DNA of 64,000 nucleotides, taken from the NCBI GenBank assembly GCA_963803085.1, contig CAWDLE010000015.1:15312-79311 (forward strand), written 5' to 3'. Made by a program: the position numbers and the translations under genes. Positions 41,070 through 51,345 of the stretch are shown one piece after another. Origin of the DNA: JACVRW01 sp963803085 (lineage in GTDB: Bacteria; Actinomycetota; Thermoleophilia; Solirubrobacterales; Thermoleophilaceae). The notes beneath the pieces were generated by a model, which did no database searches, was not told the DNA's origin, and saw only the letters and a program-made list of their open reading frames with translations. Position 1 is the first letter of the stretch. Every line of letters starts with the position of its first letter.

Positions 41070-41680
41070 CCGGCCAGCGAGACGAAGTTCTTCAGCAGCC
41101 GCAGGCCGTCCGGTCCCGACTTCTCCGGATGGGACTGGAGCCCGTACACCGGCGCCCGCTCCACCACGCTCACGAACTCGCTCCCGTAGTCCGCGGTGCC
41201 GAGCACGGCGTCCGCGTCGTCGGGCCGCGGCGCGAACGAGTTGGCGTGGTAGAAGGCGCACGGCGCCGGCAGCCCCTCGTTGAGAGGGCTGGCACGCCGC
41301 CAGGTCACCGGGTTCCAGCCGATCTGAGGCACCTTCAACCCGGGAGCGTCGAGCGCCTCCACCGGCCCGCGCAGGAGCCCGATGCCCTCGGCCCCGCCCA
41401 TCTCGGTCGTGGAGTCGAACAGAAGCTGCATCCCCATGCAGAGCCCGATCACCGGCACCTCGGCCTCCACGCGCTCGCGCAGGAGCTGGTCCAGCTTGAG
41501 ATCGCGAACCCGCTCCATCGCCTTCGGCATCGCCCCCACGCCGGGCAGCACGATTCCGTCGGCCTCGCGCACGCGCGCGTGCTCACTGGTGAGAAACGGC
41601 TCCGCGCCCACATGCTCGAGCGCCTTGCCAACCGAGCGCAGGTTCCCCATTCCGTAGTCGAGGATCGCGATGCGCCTCAA
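41066..41680 (-). CDS. hisH: Imidazole glycerol phosphate synthase glutaminase subunit
   Basis: 204 residues, class I glutamine amidotransferase. Triad residues are visible: Cys in PVIGLCMGMQLLFDST, and His/Glu in VYGLQSHPEKSGPDG. GNLRSVGKALEHVGA is the usual start. It supplies ammonia to HisF. Coupled by four bases to both hisB and hisA. Confidence 0.96.
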   Translation of the reverse strand: MRRIAILDYGMGNLRSVGKALEHVGAEPFLTSEHARVREADGIVLPGVGAMPKAMERVRDLKLDQLLRERVEAEVPVIGLCMGMQLLFDSTTEMGGAEGIGLLRGPVEALDAPGLKVPQIGWNPVTWRRASPLNEGLPAPCAFYHANSFAPRPDDADAVLGTADYGSEFVSVVERAPVYGLQSHPEKSGPDGLRLLKNFVSLAG

Positions 41681-42260
41681 AGGACGCCCTTGGTCGAGGG
41701 CACTCCCTCCACGCGCTCGTCGTCCTCCACGGCGGCGCGCAGGGCACGAGCGAATGCCTTGAAGGACGCCTCGACCATGTGGTGCGCGTTCGTGCCTGTC
41801 TCCAGGCGAACGTGAAGCGTGAGCTTGGCCGCGTTCGCGACCGCCCTGAAGAACTCCTCGGCAAGGTCCGTGTCGAAATCGCCGACGCGCTCGGCGCCAA
41901 ATGCGCCCTCGAGGGCCATGAAGGGACGGCCCGAGATGTCGATCGCGGCGGAGGCGCGCGCCTCGTCCATCGGCACGACCGCGTGGCCGAAGCGGCGGAT
42001 GCCCGCGCGGTCGCCGAGCGCCTCGTCGATTGCCTGCCCGAGCGCGATCCCCGTGTCCTCGACCGTGTGGTGGGGCCCGGTCTCCAGGTCACCCTCCACG
42101 CGGACGTCGAGGTCGAGCAGCCCGTGCCGCGCCACGGCGTCGAGCAGGTGGTCGAAGAAGCCGACACCTGTCTCGCGCTCGCCCGCGCCCGTGCCATCCA
42201 GGTCCAGCGAGAGCTGGACGTCGGTCTCGCCCGTTGTGCGATGGATCTGCGAGGTGCGGC

Positions 42261-42264
<4 letters not shown>
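41677..42264 (-). CDS. hisB: Imidazoleglycerol-phosphate dehydratase
   Basis: 195 residues, the monofunctional form without the phosphatase domain. Metal motifs: GFFDHLLDAVARHGLLDLDV, GPHHTVEDTGIALGQA and HHMVEASFKAFARALR. It dehydrates imidazole glycerol phosphate. It overlaps hisD and hisH by four bases each; no hisC lies between hisD and hisB. Confidence 0.96.
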
Positions 42265-43492
<1,228 letters not shown>

Positions 43493-43496
<4 letters not shown>

Positions 43497-44119
43497 GCGC
43501 GGATCCGCTCCAGGATCGAGTCGATCTCCGCTGCCTTCAGCTTGTGCGCCACCGGGTTGGCGATCAGCCGCGCCGTGCAGGTCGCGATCTGCTCCATCAC
43601 CCGCAGGTGGTTCTCCTCGAGGGTCTTGCCGCTGGCCGTGAGGTCCACGATGCCGTCGACCAGCCCGGTCAACGGTGCGAGCTCGACCGATCCCTTCACC
43701 TCCACGATCTCCGCCTGGCGCCCCGTCTCCGCGAAATGCTCCGCCGCGACCCGCGGGTACTTGGTCGCGATGCGGACACGGCCGAGGCGCCGCAGCGCGT
43801 CGGCGATCGGATCGCCTCGGTCTGGCGCCGCCACGACCATCTCGCAACGGCCGTAGCCAAGGTCGAGCAGTTCGTAGACCTTGCGGCTCGACTGCTCGAG
43901 CAGAACGTCCTTGCCGGTGATCCCGATGTCCGCCGAGCCGTGCTCCACGTAGGTGGGCACGTCGCTCGGCCGCATGGTCACGATGCCCACGTCGGCGAAC
44001 AGCAGCTTGCGGTCGTTGGAGCGCACCTCGGCGGTGTCGATGCCCAGGCCGTCGAGCAGGTCGAGCGTGCCGATGAAGAGCGTGCCGCGTGGCACAGCGA
44101 TGATGAGCCGGTCGCTCAT
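43493..44119 (-). CDS. hisG: ATP phosphoribosyltransferase catalytic subunit, short form
   Basis: 208 residues from the ATG at 44119, overlapping the hisZ stop (ATGA). HisG-short: IIAVPRGTLFIGTLDLLDGL, VPTYVEHGSADIGITGKDVL, and the PRPP loop VDGIVDLTASGKTLEENHLR. It lacks the ACT-like C-terminal domain of long HisG and therefore needs HisZ, which is present upstream. First step of histidine synthesis. Confidence 0.95.
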
Positions 44120-45117
44120 CCGAGCGCCTCCTCGGCGGCCTGTGCGAGGTGCACGCGCTGCACGTCGAGCGCGAGCCCGCATGCCGGAAGGTCGCGTCCG
44201 AAGCGGCCGATCAGCTCGTCGTAGCGCCCGCCGCCGCCGAGCGTGAAGCCCACCGCGGGGTCATACACCTCGAACACGGAACCCGTGTAGTAGCCGAGCT
44301 CGCGCACGAGCCCGAGGTCGAAGATCACCCGCTCGGCCACGCCGCGCTCGGCGAGCAGGTCGTGCAGGGCGCGCAGGCCGTCGAGGCCGGGGGTGTCGGC
44401 CCGGTCGAGAACCTCGCGGCCGCCGCGCAGCTGCGGGAGCCCCACCAGCACGTCGCGCTCGGCGTCCGGGAGACCGAGAGCGGCCACCTGCCCCTCCAGT
44501 CCGACGAGATCGCGCCGCGACAGGCTCTCCAGCATTGGCAGGTGGGCCTCGTCGGGCACGCCGAACGAGCTGAGCAGGCTGCGAAAGAGCGTGCCGTCGC
44601 CCACTCCCACGCGGTGGCGGCGCAGCCCAGCCTCATCGAGAGCCGCGATGGCAATCGCCACCACCTCGGCCTCGCCCTCGGCGCCGGGCACGCCGATCAG
44701 CTCAAGACCGCCCTGGAGGAACTCGCGCGGCTCCCCCACGCCGCGGTCGGTGGCGCGCCAGGCGCGCGCGAGATACGAGAAGCGCAGCGGAGGCTCGGCG
44801 TCCGCGTAGCGGGTGGCCACTACGCGCGCGATCGGGATCGTCATGTCGGAGCGCAGCGCCAGCACCGCGCCGCTCTCGTCGAAGGTCCGGTAGCGAGCCC
44901 CGGCCGCACGCTCCTCGCCGCGGCGCAGCACGTCCTCGTACTCGAGCGCCGGCGTGTGCACCTCGCCGTAGCCGGCGCGCTCGAAGCACGCGCGCATGCG
45001 GTCGCCAATGGCGCGAAGCTCGCGCATCTCCTCCGGCAGCACGTCCCGGGTGCCCGGAGGGATCGACGTGCGCGAGGTCGCGGGCTCGCCCGCGAAGGAG
45101 CGATGCTGTTCGGTCAT
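44116..45117 (-). CDS. hisZ: ATP phosphoribosyltransferase regulatory subunit HisZ
   Basis: 333 residues, a HisRS paralog without the anticodon domain. PPGTRDVLPEEMRELRAIGD, EYEDVLRRGEERAAGARYRT, LRSDMTIPIARVVATRY and ELGYYTGSVFEVYDP replace the true HisRS motifs, and the length matches HisZ. With the short HisG next door the assignment is firm. The first 16 residues (MTEQHRSFAGEPATSR) are encoded by a copy of the palindromic element seen in hisF. Confidence 0.93.
   Translation of the reverse strand: MTEQHRSFAGEPATSRTSIPPGTRDVLPEEMRELRAIGDRMRACFERAGYGEVHTPALEYEDVLRRGEERAAGARYRTFDESGAVLALRSDMTIPIARVVATRYADAEPPLRFSYLARAWRATDRGVGEPREFLQGGLELIGVPGAEGEAEVVAIAIAALDEAGLRRHRVGVGDGTLFRSLLSSFGVPDEAHLPMLESLSRRDLVGLEGQVAALGLPDAERDVLVGLPQLRGGREVLDRADTPGLDGLRALHDLLAERGVAERVIFDLGLVRELGYYTGSVFEVYDPAVGFTLGGGGRYDELIGRFGRDLPACGLALDVQRVHLAQAAEEALG
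45068..45106. repeat. Diverged copy of the hisF palindromic unit at the start of hisZ
   Basis: Beginning GTGCGCGAGG and ending GGAGCGATGC, with a palindromic core CGCGGGC-T-CGCCCGCG. The ends match the hisF unit exactly and the middle differs by a handful of bases and one deletion. It is read in the same frame relative to the repeat as in hisF (QHRSFAGEPATSR against THRSGAGQARPLA). Confidence 0.7.
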
Positions 45118-45132
45118 CGAAAGCTCCCGGGC

Positions 45133-46434
45133 TTACGCAGGCACGCGCTCGGCGGCCACGCGCTCGATGCGCGCGCCGAGCATCCGCAGCCGCTCGTCGA
45201 TCCGCTCGTAGCCACGGTCGATCTGACGAATGTTCCCGATCTCAGACGTGCCGTCCGCGCACAGCGCGGCGATGAGGATCGCCATGCCGGCCCGGATGTC
45301 CGGGCTCTCCATGCGCTCACCGTGAAGCCGGCTCGGGCCGCTTACGACCGCGCGGTGCGGGTCGCAGACGATCACCCGAGCGCCCATCGTGACCAACTTG
45401 TCGACGAAGTAGAGGCGGTTCTCGAACATCTTCTCGTGGATGAGGATCAGGCCCTCGGCCTGGGTTGCCATGGCCACGGCGATGCTTGTGAGGTCGGCCG
45501 GGAAGGCGGGCCAGGGGCCGTCCTCGATCTTCGAGATCGCGTCCCCCTCGTCCGACTTCACCCTCAGCCGCTGGCCGGCCGGCACGATCGCGTCGTTCCC
45601 CTCGAACTCGATGCGGCAGCCGAGCCGCTCGAACGCCAGCCGGGTCATGCGCAGGTCGTCCGGATTCGTGTCCTTGACGCGCAACTCGCCGCCGGTGCAG
45701 GCCGCGAGCGCTATGAAGCTCCCGATCTCGATGTAGTCGGGGCCGATCGTGTAGTCGGCGCCGCCGAGCTCCTCCTGGCCGTGCACGATCATGAGGTTCG
45801 AGCCGATGCCCTCGATGCGGGCGCCCATCGCCATGAGCAGGCGAGCGACGTCCTGCACGTGCGGCTCCGAGGCCGCGTTGTGGATCACCGTCGATCCCGG
45901 AGTGAGTGCCGCGGCCATGAGGGCGTTCTCGGTGGCCATCACCGAGGGCTCGTCCATGAAGAAGTCGCAGGCGTGCAGCCCGTCGGGTGCCAAGAGCCGG
46001 TAGTAGCTGCGGTCCACGTACACCTCGGCACCGAGGGCGCGGAAGGCGTCCAGGTGCGGGTCGAGCCGGCGGCGGCCGATCACGTCGCCGCCGGGCGGCG
46101 GCATCTCGGCGCGGCCGCGGCGCGCGAGGAGCGGGCCGGCCAGCAGGAAGGAGGCGCGGATGCGCTCGGCGTAGTCGCGGTCCACGTCGCTGTGGCTCAG
46201 CTCGTCCGCCCTCAGCGCGACCACGTTGTCGTCGCGCCACTCCACCTTCACGTCGAGCAGCCGGAGCAGCTCGAGCATCGCCTCCACGTCGCTGATGCGC
46301 GGGACGTTGCGCAGCACCACCTCCTCGCTCGTGAGAAGACACGCGGCGAGCGCTGGCAGTGCGGCATTCTTGTTTCCGGCGGGCACGACGGTCCCTGCGA
46401 GGGGCGTCCCGCCTTCGATGACGAACTTCTCCAT
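45133..46434 (-). CDS. murA: UDP-N-acetylglucosamine 1-carboxyvinyltransferase
   Basis: 433 residues from the ATG at 46434. EPT-fold motifs: IEGGTPLAGTVVPAGNKNAA, PRISDVEAMLELLRLLDV, AEMPPPGGDVIGRRRLDPHL and EIGNIRQIDRGYERIDERL. In the active-site loop the usual catalytic Cys is Asp117, the same position and residue as in mycobacterial MurA, a known basis of fosfomycin insensitivity. It starts peptidoglycan precursor synthesis. It precedes hisZ by 15 bases, an unusual lead gene for a histidine operon. Confidence 0.95.
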   Translation of the reverse strand: MEKFVIEGGTPLAGTVVPAGNKNAALPALAACLLTSEEVVLRNVPRISDVEAMLELLRLLDVKVEWRDDNVVALRADELSHSDVDRDYAERIRASFLLAGPLLARRGRAEMPPPGGDVIGRRRLDPHLDAFRALGAEVYVDRSYYRLLAPDGLHACDFFMDEPSVMATENALMAAALTPGSTVIHNAASEPHVQDVARLLMAMGARIEGIGSNLMIVHGQEELGGADYTIGPDYIEIGSFIALAACTGGELRVKDTNPDDLRMTRLAFERLGCRIEFEGNDAIVPAGQRLRVKSDEGDAISKIEDGPWPAFPADLTSIAVAMATQAEGLILIHEKMFENRLYFVDKLVTMGARVIVCDPHRAVVSGPSRLHGERMESPDIRAGMAILIAALCADGTSEIGNIRQIDRGYERIDERLRMLGARIERVAAERVPA

Positions 46435-46476
46435 GCGTAGACCCGTTCGGGAATCGACGAGGATACCCTGCCCCGC

Positions 46477-47055
46477 ATGACCGCTCCCACACGTGATGAA
46501 GCTTGGGCCCTCGTGTGCGAGTGGACCGAGTCGGAGTCGCTTCGCAAGCACATGCTCGGCGTCGAGGCCGCGATGCGCGCCTACGCGCGTAAGCTCGGCG
46601 AGGACGAGGAGATGTACGCCGTCACCGGCCTGCTCCACGATCTCGACTACGAGCGCCACCCCGACCTCGGTACCGGCCATCCCCGTGTGGCGCTGAAGCT
46701 CTTCGAGGAGAGCGGGTATCCGCAGGAAGTGATCGACGCGGTGGCGGGCCACGCGACCTTTCTCGGGGTCCCTCGCGAGACGCGCATGGCAAAGACGCTG
46801 TTCGCCGTCGACGAGCTGTCGGGCTTCATCTCGGCGTGCGCCTACGTGCGGCCGGACGGCATCCACGGCATGACTCCGAAGTCCGTGAAAAAGAAGCTGA
46901 AGCAGCCGAGCTTCGCGGCCGGAGTGAACCGCGACGAGGTGCGCGCCGGCGCCGAGGAGCTCGGAGTGGACTTCGACGAGCACGTGGCGTTCGTAATCGC
47001 TGCGATGTCCGAGCGGGCGGACGAGCTGGGCCTGGGCCCGCGCGAAGCCGCTTAA
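46477..47055 (+). CDS. HD-domain metal-dependent phosphohydrolase
   Basis: 192 residues. The HD pair is in AVTGLLHDLDYERHPD, preceded by a helix carrying an earlier His (RKHMLGVEAAMRAYARKLG) and followed by VAGHATFLGVPRETRMAKTL, giving the H...HD...D pattern of small HDIG proteins. Substrate unknown; such stand-alone proteins often act on nucleotides. Divergent from murA with 42 bases between starts. Confidence 0.85.
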   Translation: MTAPTRDEAWALVCEWTESESLRKHMLGVEAAMRAYARKLGEDEEMYAVTGLLHDLDYERHPDLGTGHPRVALKLFEESGYPQEVIDAVAGHATFLGVPRETRMAKTLFAVDELSGFISACAYVRPDGIHGMTPKSVKKKLKQPSFAAGVNRDEVRAGAEELGVDFDEHVAFVIAAMSERADELGLGPREAA

Positions 47056-47083
47056 TAGGGGCAGCAGATAGGGGGATGCCCCG

Positions 47084-48499
47084 ATGCTCAGTCGGCTGGG
47101 CGCCGGGATGCTGGCTCCCATGGAAACTCTCAGCACCACCTCAGCGCTCGCCTCGGCCCTCCGGACCCATGGCTTCGTTGGCCGGGTCGTCGAGCCCGAG
47201 CATCCTGACTACGACGATTGCCGCTTCGGCTGGAACGGCGCCATCGATCGCACGCCGGCCGCGGTGGCGTATGCGACCGACGCCGACGACGTGGCTGCCG
47301 CCGTGCGCGCCGCCACCGAGAAGGGCTTCCCCTTCACCGTGCGTTCCGGTTCGCACTCGGTCTCGGGGCGCTCGGTGCGGGACGGTGCGCTGTGCCTCGA
47401 TCTCCGCGCACTCAACGCGGTGGACGTGGACGCGGCCACCGGCAGGGTCTTCGTGGGCGGCGGCGCGCTCCTCTCCGAGCTCGACAAGGCCACCCAGGCC
47501 CACGGACTCGCCGTGCCCGCCGGGCAGATCTCGCACACCGGCGTGGGCGGGCTGACACTTGGCGGGGGTGTCGGCTGGCTGATGCGCGCCCACGGCCTCA
47601 CGATCGACTCACTGGTGGGCGCCGAGGTGGTGCTCGCCGACGGCTCCACCCTGCGGGCCAGCGAGCACGAAGACCCCGACCTGTTCTGGGCGCTCCGCGG
47701 CGGAGGAGGCGACTTCGCGATCGTGACCCAATTCGAGTTCCAGGCCCGCCCGGTGGGTCCGATGGTGCTCGGCGGGATGCTCGCCTACCCGTGGGATCAG
47801 GCGCGGGAGGTGTTCGGAGCCAGCCGCGAGCTGATCGAGAGCGCTCCGGAGGAGCTGATGATCTTCGACGTCCTGATCACGGCCCCGCCGGCGCCCCCGT
47901 TCCCCCCGGAGCTGCAGGGAAAGAAGGTGGCGGTGGTGGGAATCGCGTGGTGCGGAGACCTCGCCGAGGGCGAGACGGTCCTCGCGCCGCTCCGCGAGGC
48001 GCACCCGCCGGTCCTCGACCTCGTCCAGCCGATGCCGTACGTGGCGCTTCAGACGATGCTCGACGAGACCGCTCCCCACGGGCTCCGGTACTACGACAAG
48101 CTCCACTACCTCGCCGAGGTCAGCGACGGCTACATCGACACGCTCCTCGACGAGTTCGAGAGCGTTCCGACGCCGCAGTCGCATGTGGTGACCGGCTGGA
48201 TGGGCGGCGCAGTGGGACGCGTGCCCCACGGCGCGACGGCGTTCGGCCATCGCGGCGCGCCCGCGCTCGCCTGGGTGATCGGGTGCTCGGGCGACGAGCC
48301 GATCGAGCCGACCATCGACTGGGTGGGGCGCACGTGGGATGCCACCCGCCCATTCGCGACCGAGGGCGTATACGTGAACGCCCTTGCTCCCGACACGCCC
48401 GTGAAGCAGGCCTACGCGGACGATGTCTGGGAGCGGCTCGTGGCGGTGAAGCGCCGCTATGACCCGGACGCCGTCCTGGCCGGCAACGGGATCGGCTAG
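47084..48499 (+). CDS. Berberine-bridge-enzyme-like FAD-linked oxidase
   Basis: 471 residues; an ATG at 47120 is an alternative start. PCMH-type FAD domain with the covalent-flavin His in FTVRSGSHSVSGRS, and GQISHTGVGGLTLGGGVGWL, then MRAHGLTIDSLVGAEVVLAD. The second covalent Cys position of bicovalent BBE enzymes appears unoccupied, so a single flavin link is expected. The C-terminal BBE segment (YVNALAPD, RYDPDAVLAGN) is present but ends slightly early. Substrates include sugars or secondary metabolites in relatives; unknown here. Ends four bases inside the LuxR gene. Confidence 0.87.
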   Translation: MLSRLGAGMLAPMETLSTTSALASALRTHGFVGRVVEPEHPDYDDCRFGWNGAIDRTPAAVAYATDADDVAAAVRAATEKGFPFTVRSGSHSVSGRSVRDGALCLDLRALNAVDVDAATGRVFVGGGALLSELDKATQAHGLAVPAGQISHTGVGGLTLGGGVGWLMRAHGLTIDSLVGAEVVLADGSTLRASEHEDPDLFWALRGGGGDFAIVTQFEFQARPVGPMVLGGMLAYPWDQAREVFGASRELIESAPEELMIFDVLITAPPAPPFPPELQGKKVAVVGIAWCGDLAEGETVLAPLREAHPPVLDLVQPMPYVALQTMLDETAPHGLRYYDKLHYLAEVSDGYIDTLLDEFESVPTPQSHVVTGWMGGAVGRVPHGATAFGHRGAPALAWVIGCSGDEPIEPTIDWVGRTWDATRPFATEGVYVNALAPDTPVKQAYADDVWERLVAVKRRYDPDAVLAGNGIG

Positions 48500-50133
48500 A
48501 GCCCCTCACGAACGGCGTGCGCGGCCGCCTCGGCGCGGCTGCGCACGCCGAGCTTCGAGAGCACCTTGCCCACGTGATGCTCGGCGGTCTTCGGGGCGAT
48601 CACGAGGCGTTCCGCGATCTCTCCGTTCGAGAGGCCCGAGGCCACCAGCGCGAGCACCTCGCGCTCACGGGCGGTCAGCTCGTCGCGCTCGCCGCGGACG
48701 GCGGTGCGGCCCGCGCCGCCGAGCTCGCGCAGCAGTGCCGCCGCCTCGTCGGCGTCGCGGCGGGCGCCCAGGCGCTCGAACCTTGCGCACGCGTCGCGCG
48801 CGGCCGGCGCGGCGAGCGGGGAACCCTCGGCGGCGCGGGCCCGGGCGAGCGCAAGCCGGGCCCGACCCTCTTCGAGCGGGTAGCCGAGCCGGGTGAACAC
48901 GGAAACCGCCTCCTCGAGCAGGGCGACGGCCGGCGCGGCGCCATCCGCCGCGGCGCGGCCCCGCAGCAGCGCCGCCTCGCCCTGGAGATCCTCGCGCGCG
49001 ACGCTCTCCGCCAGCTCCGCCAGCCGCGTCCCGATTGCCGCCGCCTCCTGGAACTGGCCCGCGGCGAGCTCCACGGCGCCTCGCAGCATGAGCCGTCTGC
49101 CCTCGTCGAGGGAGGCGGCTCCAGCGGCGTCGAGCAGGGCGCGCGCCATCGCCGCGTCGCCGCGCCGCGTGTGCAGCTCCACCAGTGGCGGGAGCGCCGC
49201 CGGCTCGTGCTCTATGCCCTCGAGCAGGCGAGCCGCCTCCTCGTCTCGCCCCTGGCGCAGCCTCAGCTCCGCCAAGACCGACAGGGGCAACGCTCGCCCG
49301 CCCGCCCTGCGCTCGTCCTGGTGCAGCCGGAGCGCCCCGGTGAGCACCGTCTCCGCCCGCTCCCAGTCTCCCGCGCGCACCAGCACGGCGCCGTAGATCG
49401 ACCGGCACCACGACTGCACCGGCGTGAAGCGGCGGCGCTCGGTGAACTCCACCACGGCCGCGCACCACTCGCTGGCCCGGCGCAGGTCGGCGAGCTGGTC
49501 GCAGACGACGAGGGTCGTGCAACAGGCATCGCCGCACGCGAGCGGGTCGCTCGTCTCACCGCCGAGGGCCACGGCCATGGCCTCGTCCAGCAGCCCCATT
49601 CCCTCCTCGACCCGACCGCCGCTCACGAGCGCTCTCCCGAGCTGGGCGAGTGCCATGCACTCCACATCGGGGTCGCCGAGGGACTGAGCTACGTCGAGCG
49701 CGGCCCGCGCGTGCCGCTCGGCCTCGGCCGGCTCCGCCGCTCGCTTCGCCTCCTCGATCTCGAGCCAGCCGATCTCTGGCTGGGCTTCCTGCTCGTCGGC
49801 CAGCAGGCGCCGCGCCCGGGCGATCCAGCCGTTCGCGGCTGCGGCCTGGCCATCGATGCGGTGCTCGCCGGCAAGGTAGATCGCCAGCCGCGCGGCATCC
49901 CGGCTCGATCCCGCGCGGCGGTAGCCCGCGAAGGCCTCGCGGCGGTACTCGATGCCGGCGTCGCGCTCCCCCATCCACCAGGACGCCTGCCCGATCCCGT
50001 CGAGTGCGTCCGGATCGCCGGGCGCCGCGTCGAGTGCCGCCTGGAACGCGTCGCGGGCGCCCTGCCAGTCAGCGAGCCCGAACAGCTCCCATCCGTGAGC
50101 GACATCTTTCACGCCGTACATCATGGCCGCCAC
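48496..50133 (-). CDS. LuxR-family regulator with TPR-like repeats
   Basis: 545 residues, GTG start; an ATG at 50124 is as likely. About 450 residues are Ala/Glu/Arg-rich helical pairs of the TPR type (WQGARDAFQAALDAAPGDPD, then ALDGIGQASWWMG). The C-terminal 65 residues are a LuxR HTH: LTAREREVLALVASGLSNGE, IAERLVIAPKTAEHHVGKVL, SKLGVRSRAEA. There is no receiver or NTPase domain at the N-terminus. It is divergent from dinB; the SOS box lies six bases upstream of the GTG. The regulated genes are unknown. Confidence 0.85.
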   Translation of the reverse strand: MAAMMYGVKDVAHGWELFGLADWQGARDAFQAALDAAPGDPDALDGIGQASWWMGERDAGIEYRREAFAGYRRAGSSRDAARLAIYLAGEHRIDGQAAAANGWIARARRLLADEQEAQPEIGWLEIEEAKRAAEPAEAERHARAALDVAQSLGDPDVECMALAQLGRALVSGGRVEEGMGLLDEAMAVALGGETSDPLACGDACCTTLVVCDQLADLRRASEWCAAVVEFTERRRFTPVQSWCRSIYGAVLVRAGDWERAETVLTGALRLHQDERRAGGRALPLSVLAELRLRQGRDEEAARLLEGIEHEPAALPPLVELHTRRGDAAMARALLDAAGAASLDEGRRLMLRGAVELAAGQFQEAAAIGTRLAELAESVAREDLQGEAALLRGRAAADGAAPAVALLEEAVSVFTRLGYPLEEGRARLALARARAAEGSPLAAPAARDACARFERLGARRDADEAAALLRELGGAGRTAVRGERDELTAREREVLALVASGLSNGEIAERLVIAPKTAEHHVGKVLSKLGVRSRAEAAAHAVREGL

Positions 50134-50138
50134 TCATG

Positions 50139-50152
50139 CGAACATGCGTTCG
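50139..50152. promoter_or_regulatory. LexA (SOS) box overlapping the dinB start
   Basis: CGAACATGCGTTCG is a perfect CGAAC-N4-GTTCG palindrome, the LexA operator form of Actinomycetota and Firmicutes. Its last G is the first base of the dinB GTG start codon. LexA bound here would block initiation of dinB and perhaps of the divergent LuxR gene. The location implies a leaderless or nearly leaderless dinB mRNA. Confidence 0.85.
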
Positions 50153-51334
50153 TGTCCGCCCAAGCCTCCGTCCTCCACGCCGACCTCGACTCGTTCTACG
50201 CGTCGGTCGAGCAGCGCGACGACCCGTCGCTGCTCGGGCGGCCCGTGATCGTCGGTCCGGGCGTGGTGCTCGCGGCCAGCTACGAGGCGAAGGCGTGCGG
50301 GGTCTCGCAGCGGGATGGGAGCCGGGCGGGCGCGGCGCCTGTGCCCGCAGGCGGCCGTGGTGCCGTGCCGGATGGAGGCCTACTCGGAGGCCAGCAAGGC
50401 GGTGTTCCGGATCTTCGAGGACACGGCGCCCGTGGTGGAGGCGCTCTCGATCGACGAGGCGTTCCTCGACGTGCGCGGGATGGAGCACTTCGCCGGCACG
50501 CCGGTCGAGATCGCTGGGCGACTGCGGCGGCGGGTGCGTGAAGAGGTCGGGCTGCCGATCAGCGTGGGCGTCGCACGAACGAAGTTCCTCGCCAAGGTCG
50601 CGAGCGCGGTGGCGAAGCCGGACGGGCTGCTGCTCGTCCCTCCGGACGGCGAGCTCGAGTTCCTCCACCCGCTGCCGGTCGAGCGGCTCTGGGGCGTCGG
50701 CCCGATCACCGCGGCGCGCCTGCACGATGCCGGGCTGAGGACCGTGGGACAGGTGGCCGAGCTGGCGGAGGGTGTGCTGGTGGAGACGCTCGGGCGTGCC
50801 GCGGGACGCCACCTCCACGCGCTGGCCAACGTCCGCGACCCCCGGCGCGTGGAACGGCGCAGGCGGCGGCGGTCGATCGGCGCACAGCACGCGCTGGGCC
50901 GGCGCTCGCGCTCACCCGAGGCGGTCGACGCGAGCCTGGTCGGGCTCGTGGACCGCGTGACCGGGAGGCTGCGAAAGGCTCACCGCGTGTGCCGCACGGT
51001 GGTCCTGCGGCTGCGTTTCTCCGATTTCTCGCGAGCCACGCGTTCGCACACGCTCCGCGAGCCAACCGACCGCACCGAGACCGTCCTCGTCGCAGCACGC
51101 GCGCTGCTCGCCGCAGCCCAGCCGACGCTCGAGGAGCGCGGGATCACGCTCGTGGGAGTCGCGCTCTCCAACCTGGAGGACTCAGGGCCGGGGCAACTCG
51201 TCCTGGACGACCGCACCGCAACGCTCGACTCCACCCTCGACGACCTGCGCGAGCGCTTCGGCACGGACGCGATCACGCGCGCCGTTCTGCTCGACCACGA
51301 GGAGGGACCGCGGATGCCGCTGCTGCCGGACTGA
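50152..51334 (+). pseudogene. dinB: DNA polymerase IV (Y family), +1 frameshift at 50305
   Basis: The first frame (GTG 50152) has VLHADLDSFYASVEQRDDPS with the first catalytic Asp, and GRPVIVGPGVVLAASYEAKA. The rest is one frame over: LCPQAAVVPCRMEAYSEASK, ALSIDEAFLDV with the catalytic DE pair, GVARTKFLAKVASAVAKPDG and RLWGVGPITAARLHDAGL. The C-terminal little-finger domain continues to 51334. Dropping one T at 50305 joins ACGV to RSGMGAGRARR. Pol IV copies past lesions. The SOS box at its start fits this role. Confidence 0.88.
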
Positions 51335-51345
51335 CCGCACGCTGC

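Noticed and set aside
44149..46440. 763-codon open frame opposite hisZ and murA
   Set aside because: Antisense shadow of hisZ and murA in a GC-rich genome.
48517..50541. 674-codon open frame on the plus strand opposite the LuxR/TPR gene
   Set aside because: Its first 540 codons are the antisense of a clear LuxR/TPR protein and look like Arg/Gly-rich noise; only the last part is real (dinB N-terminus).
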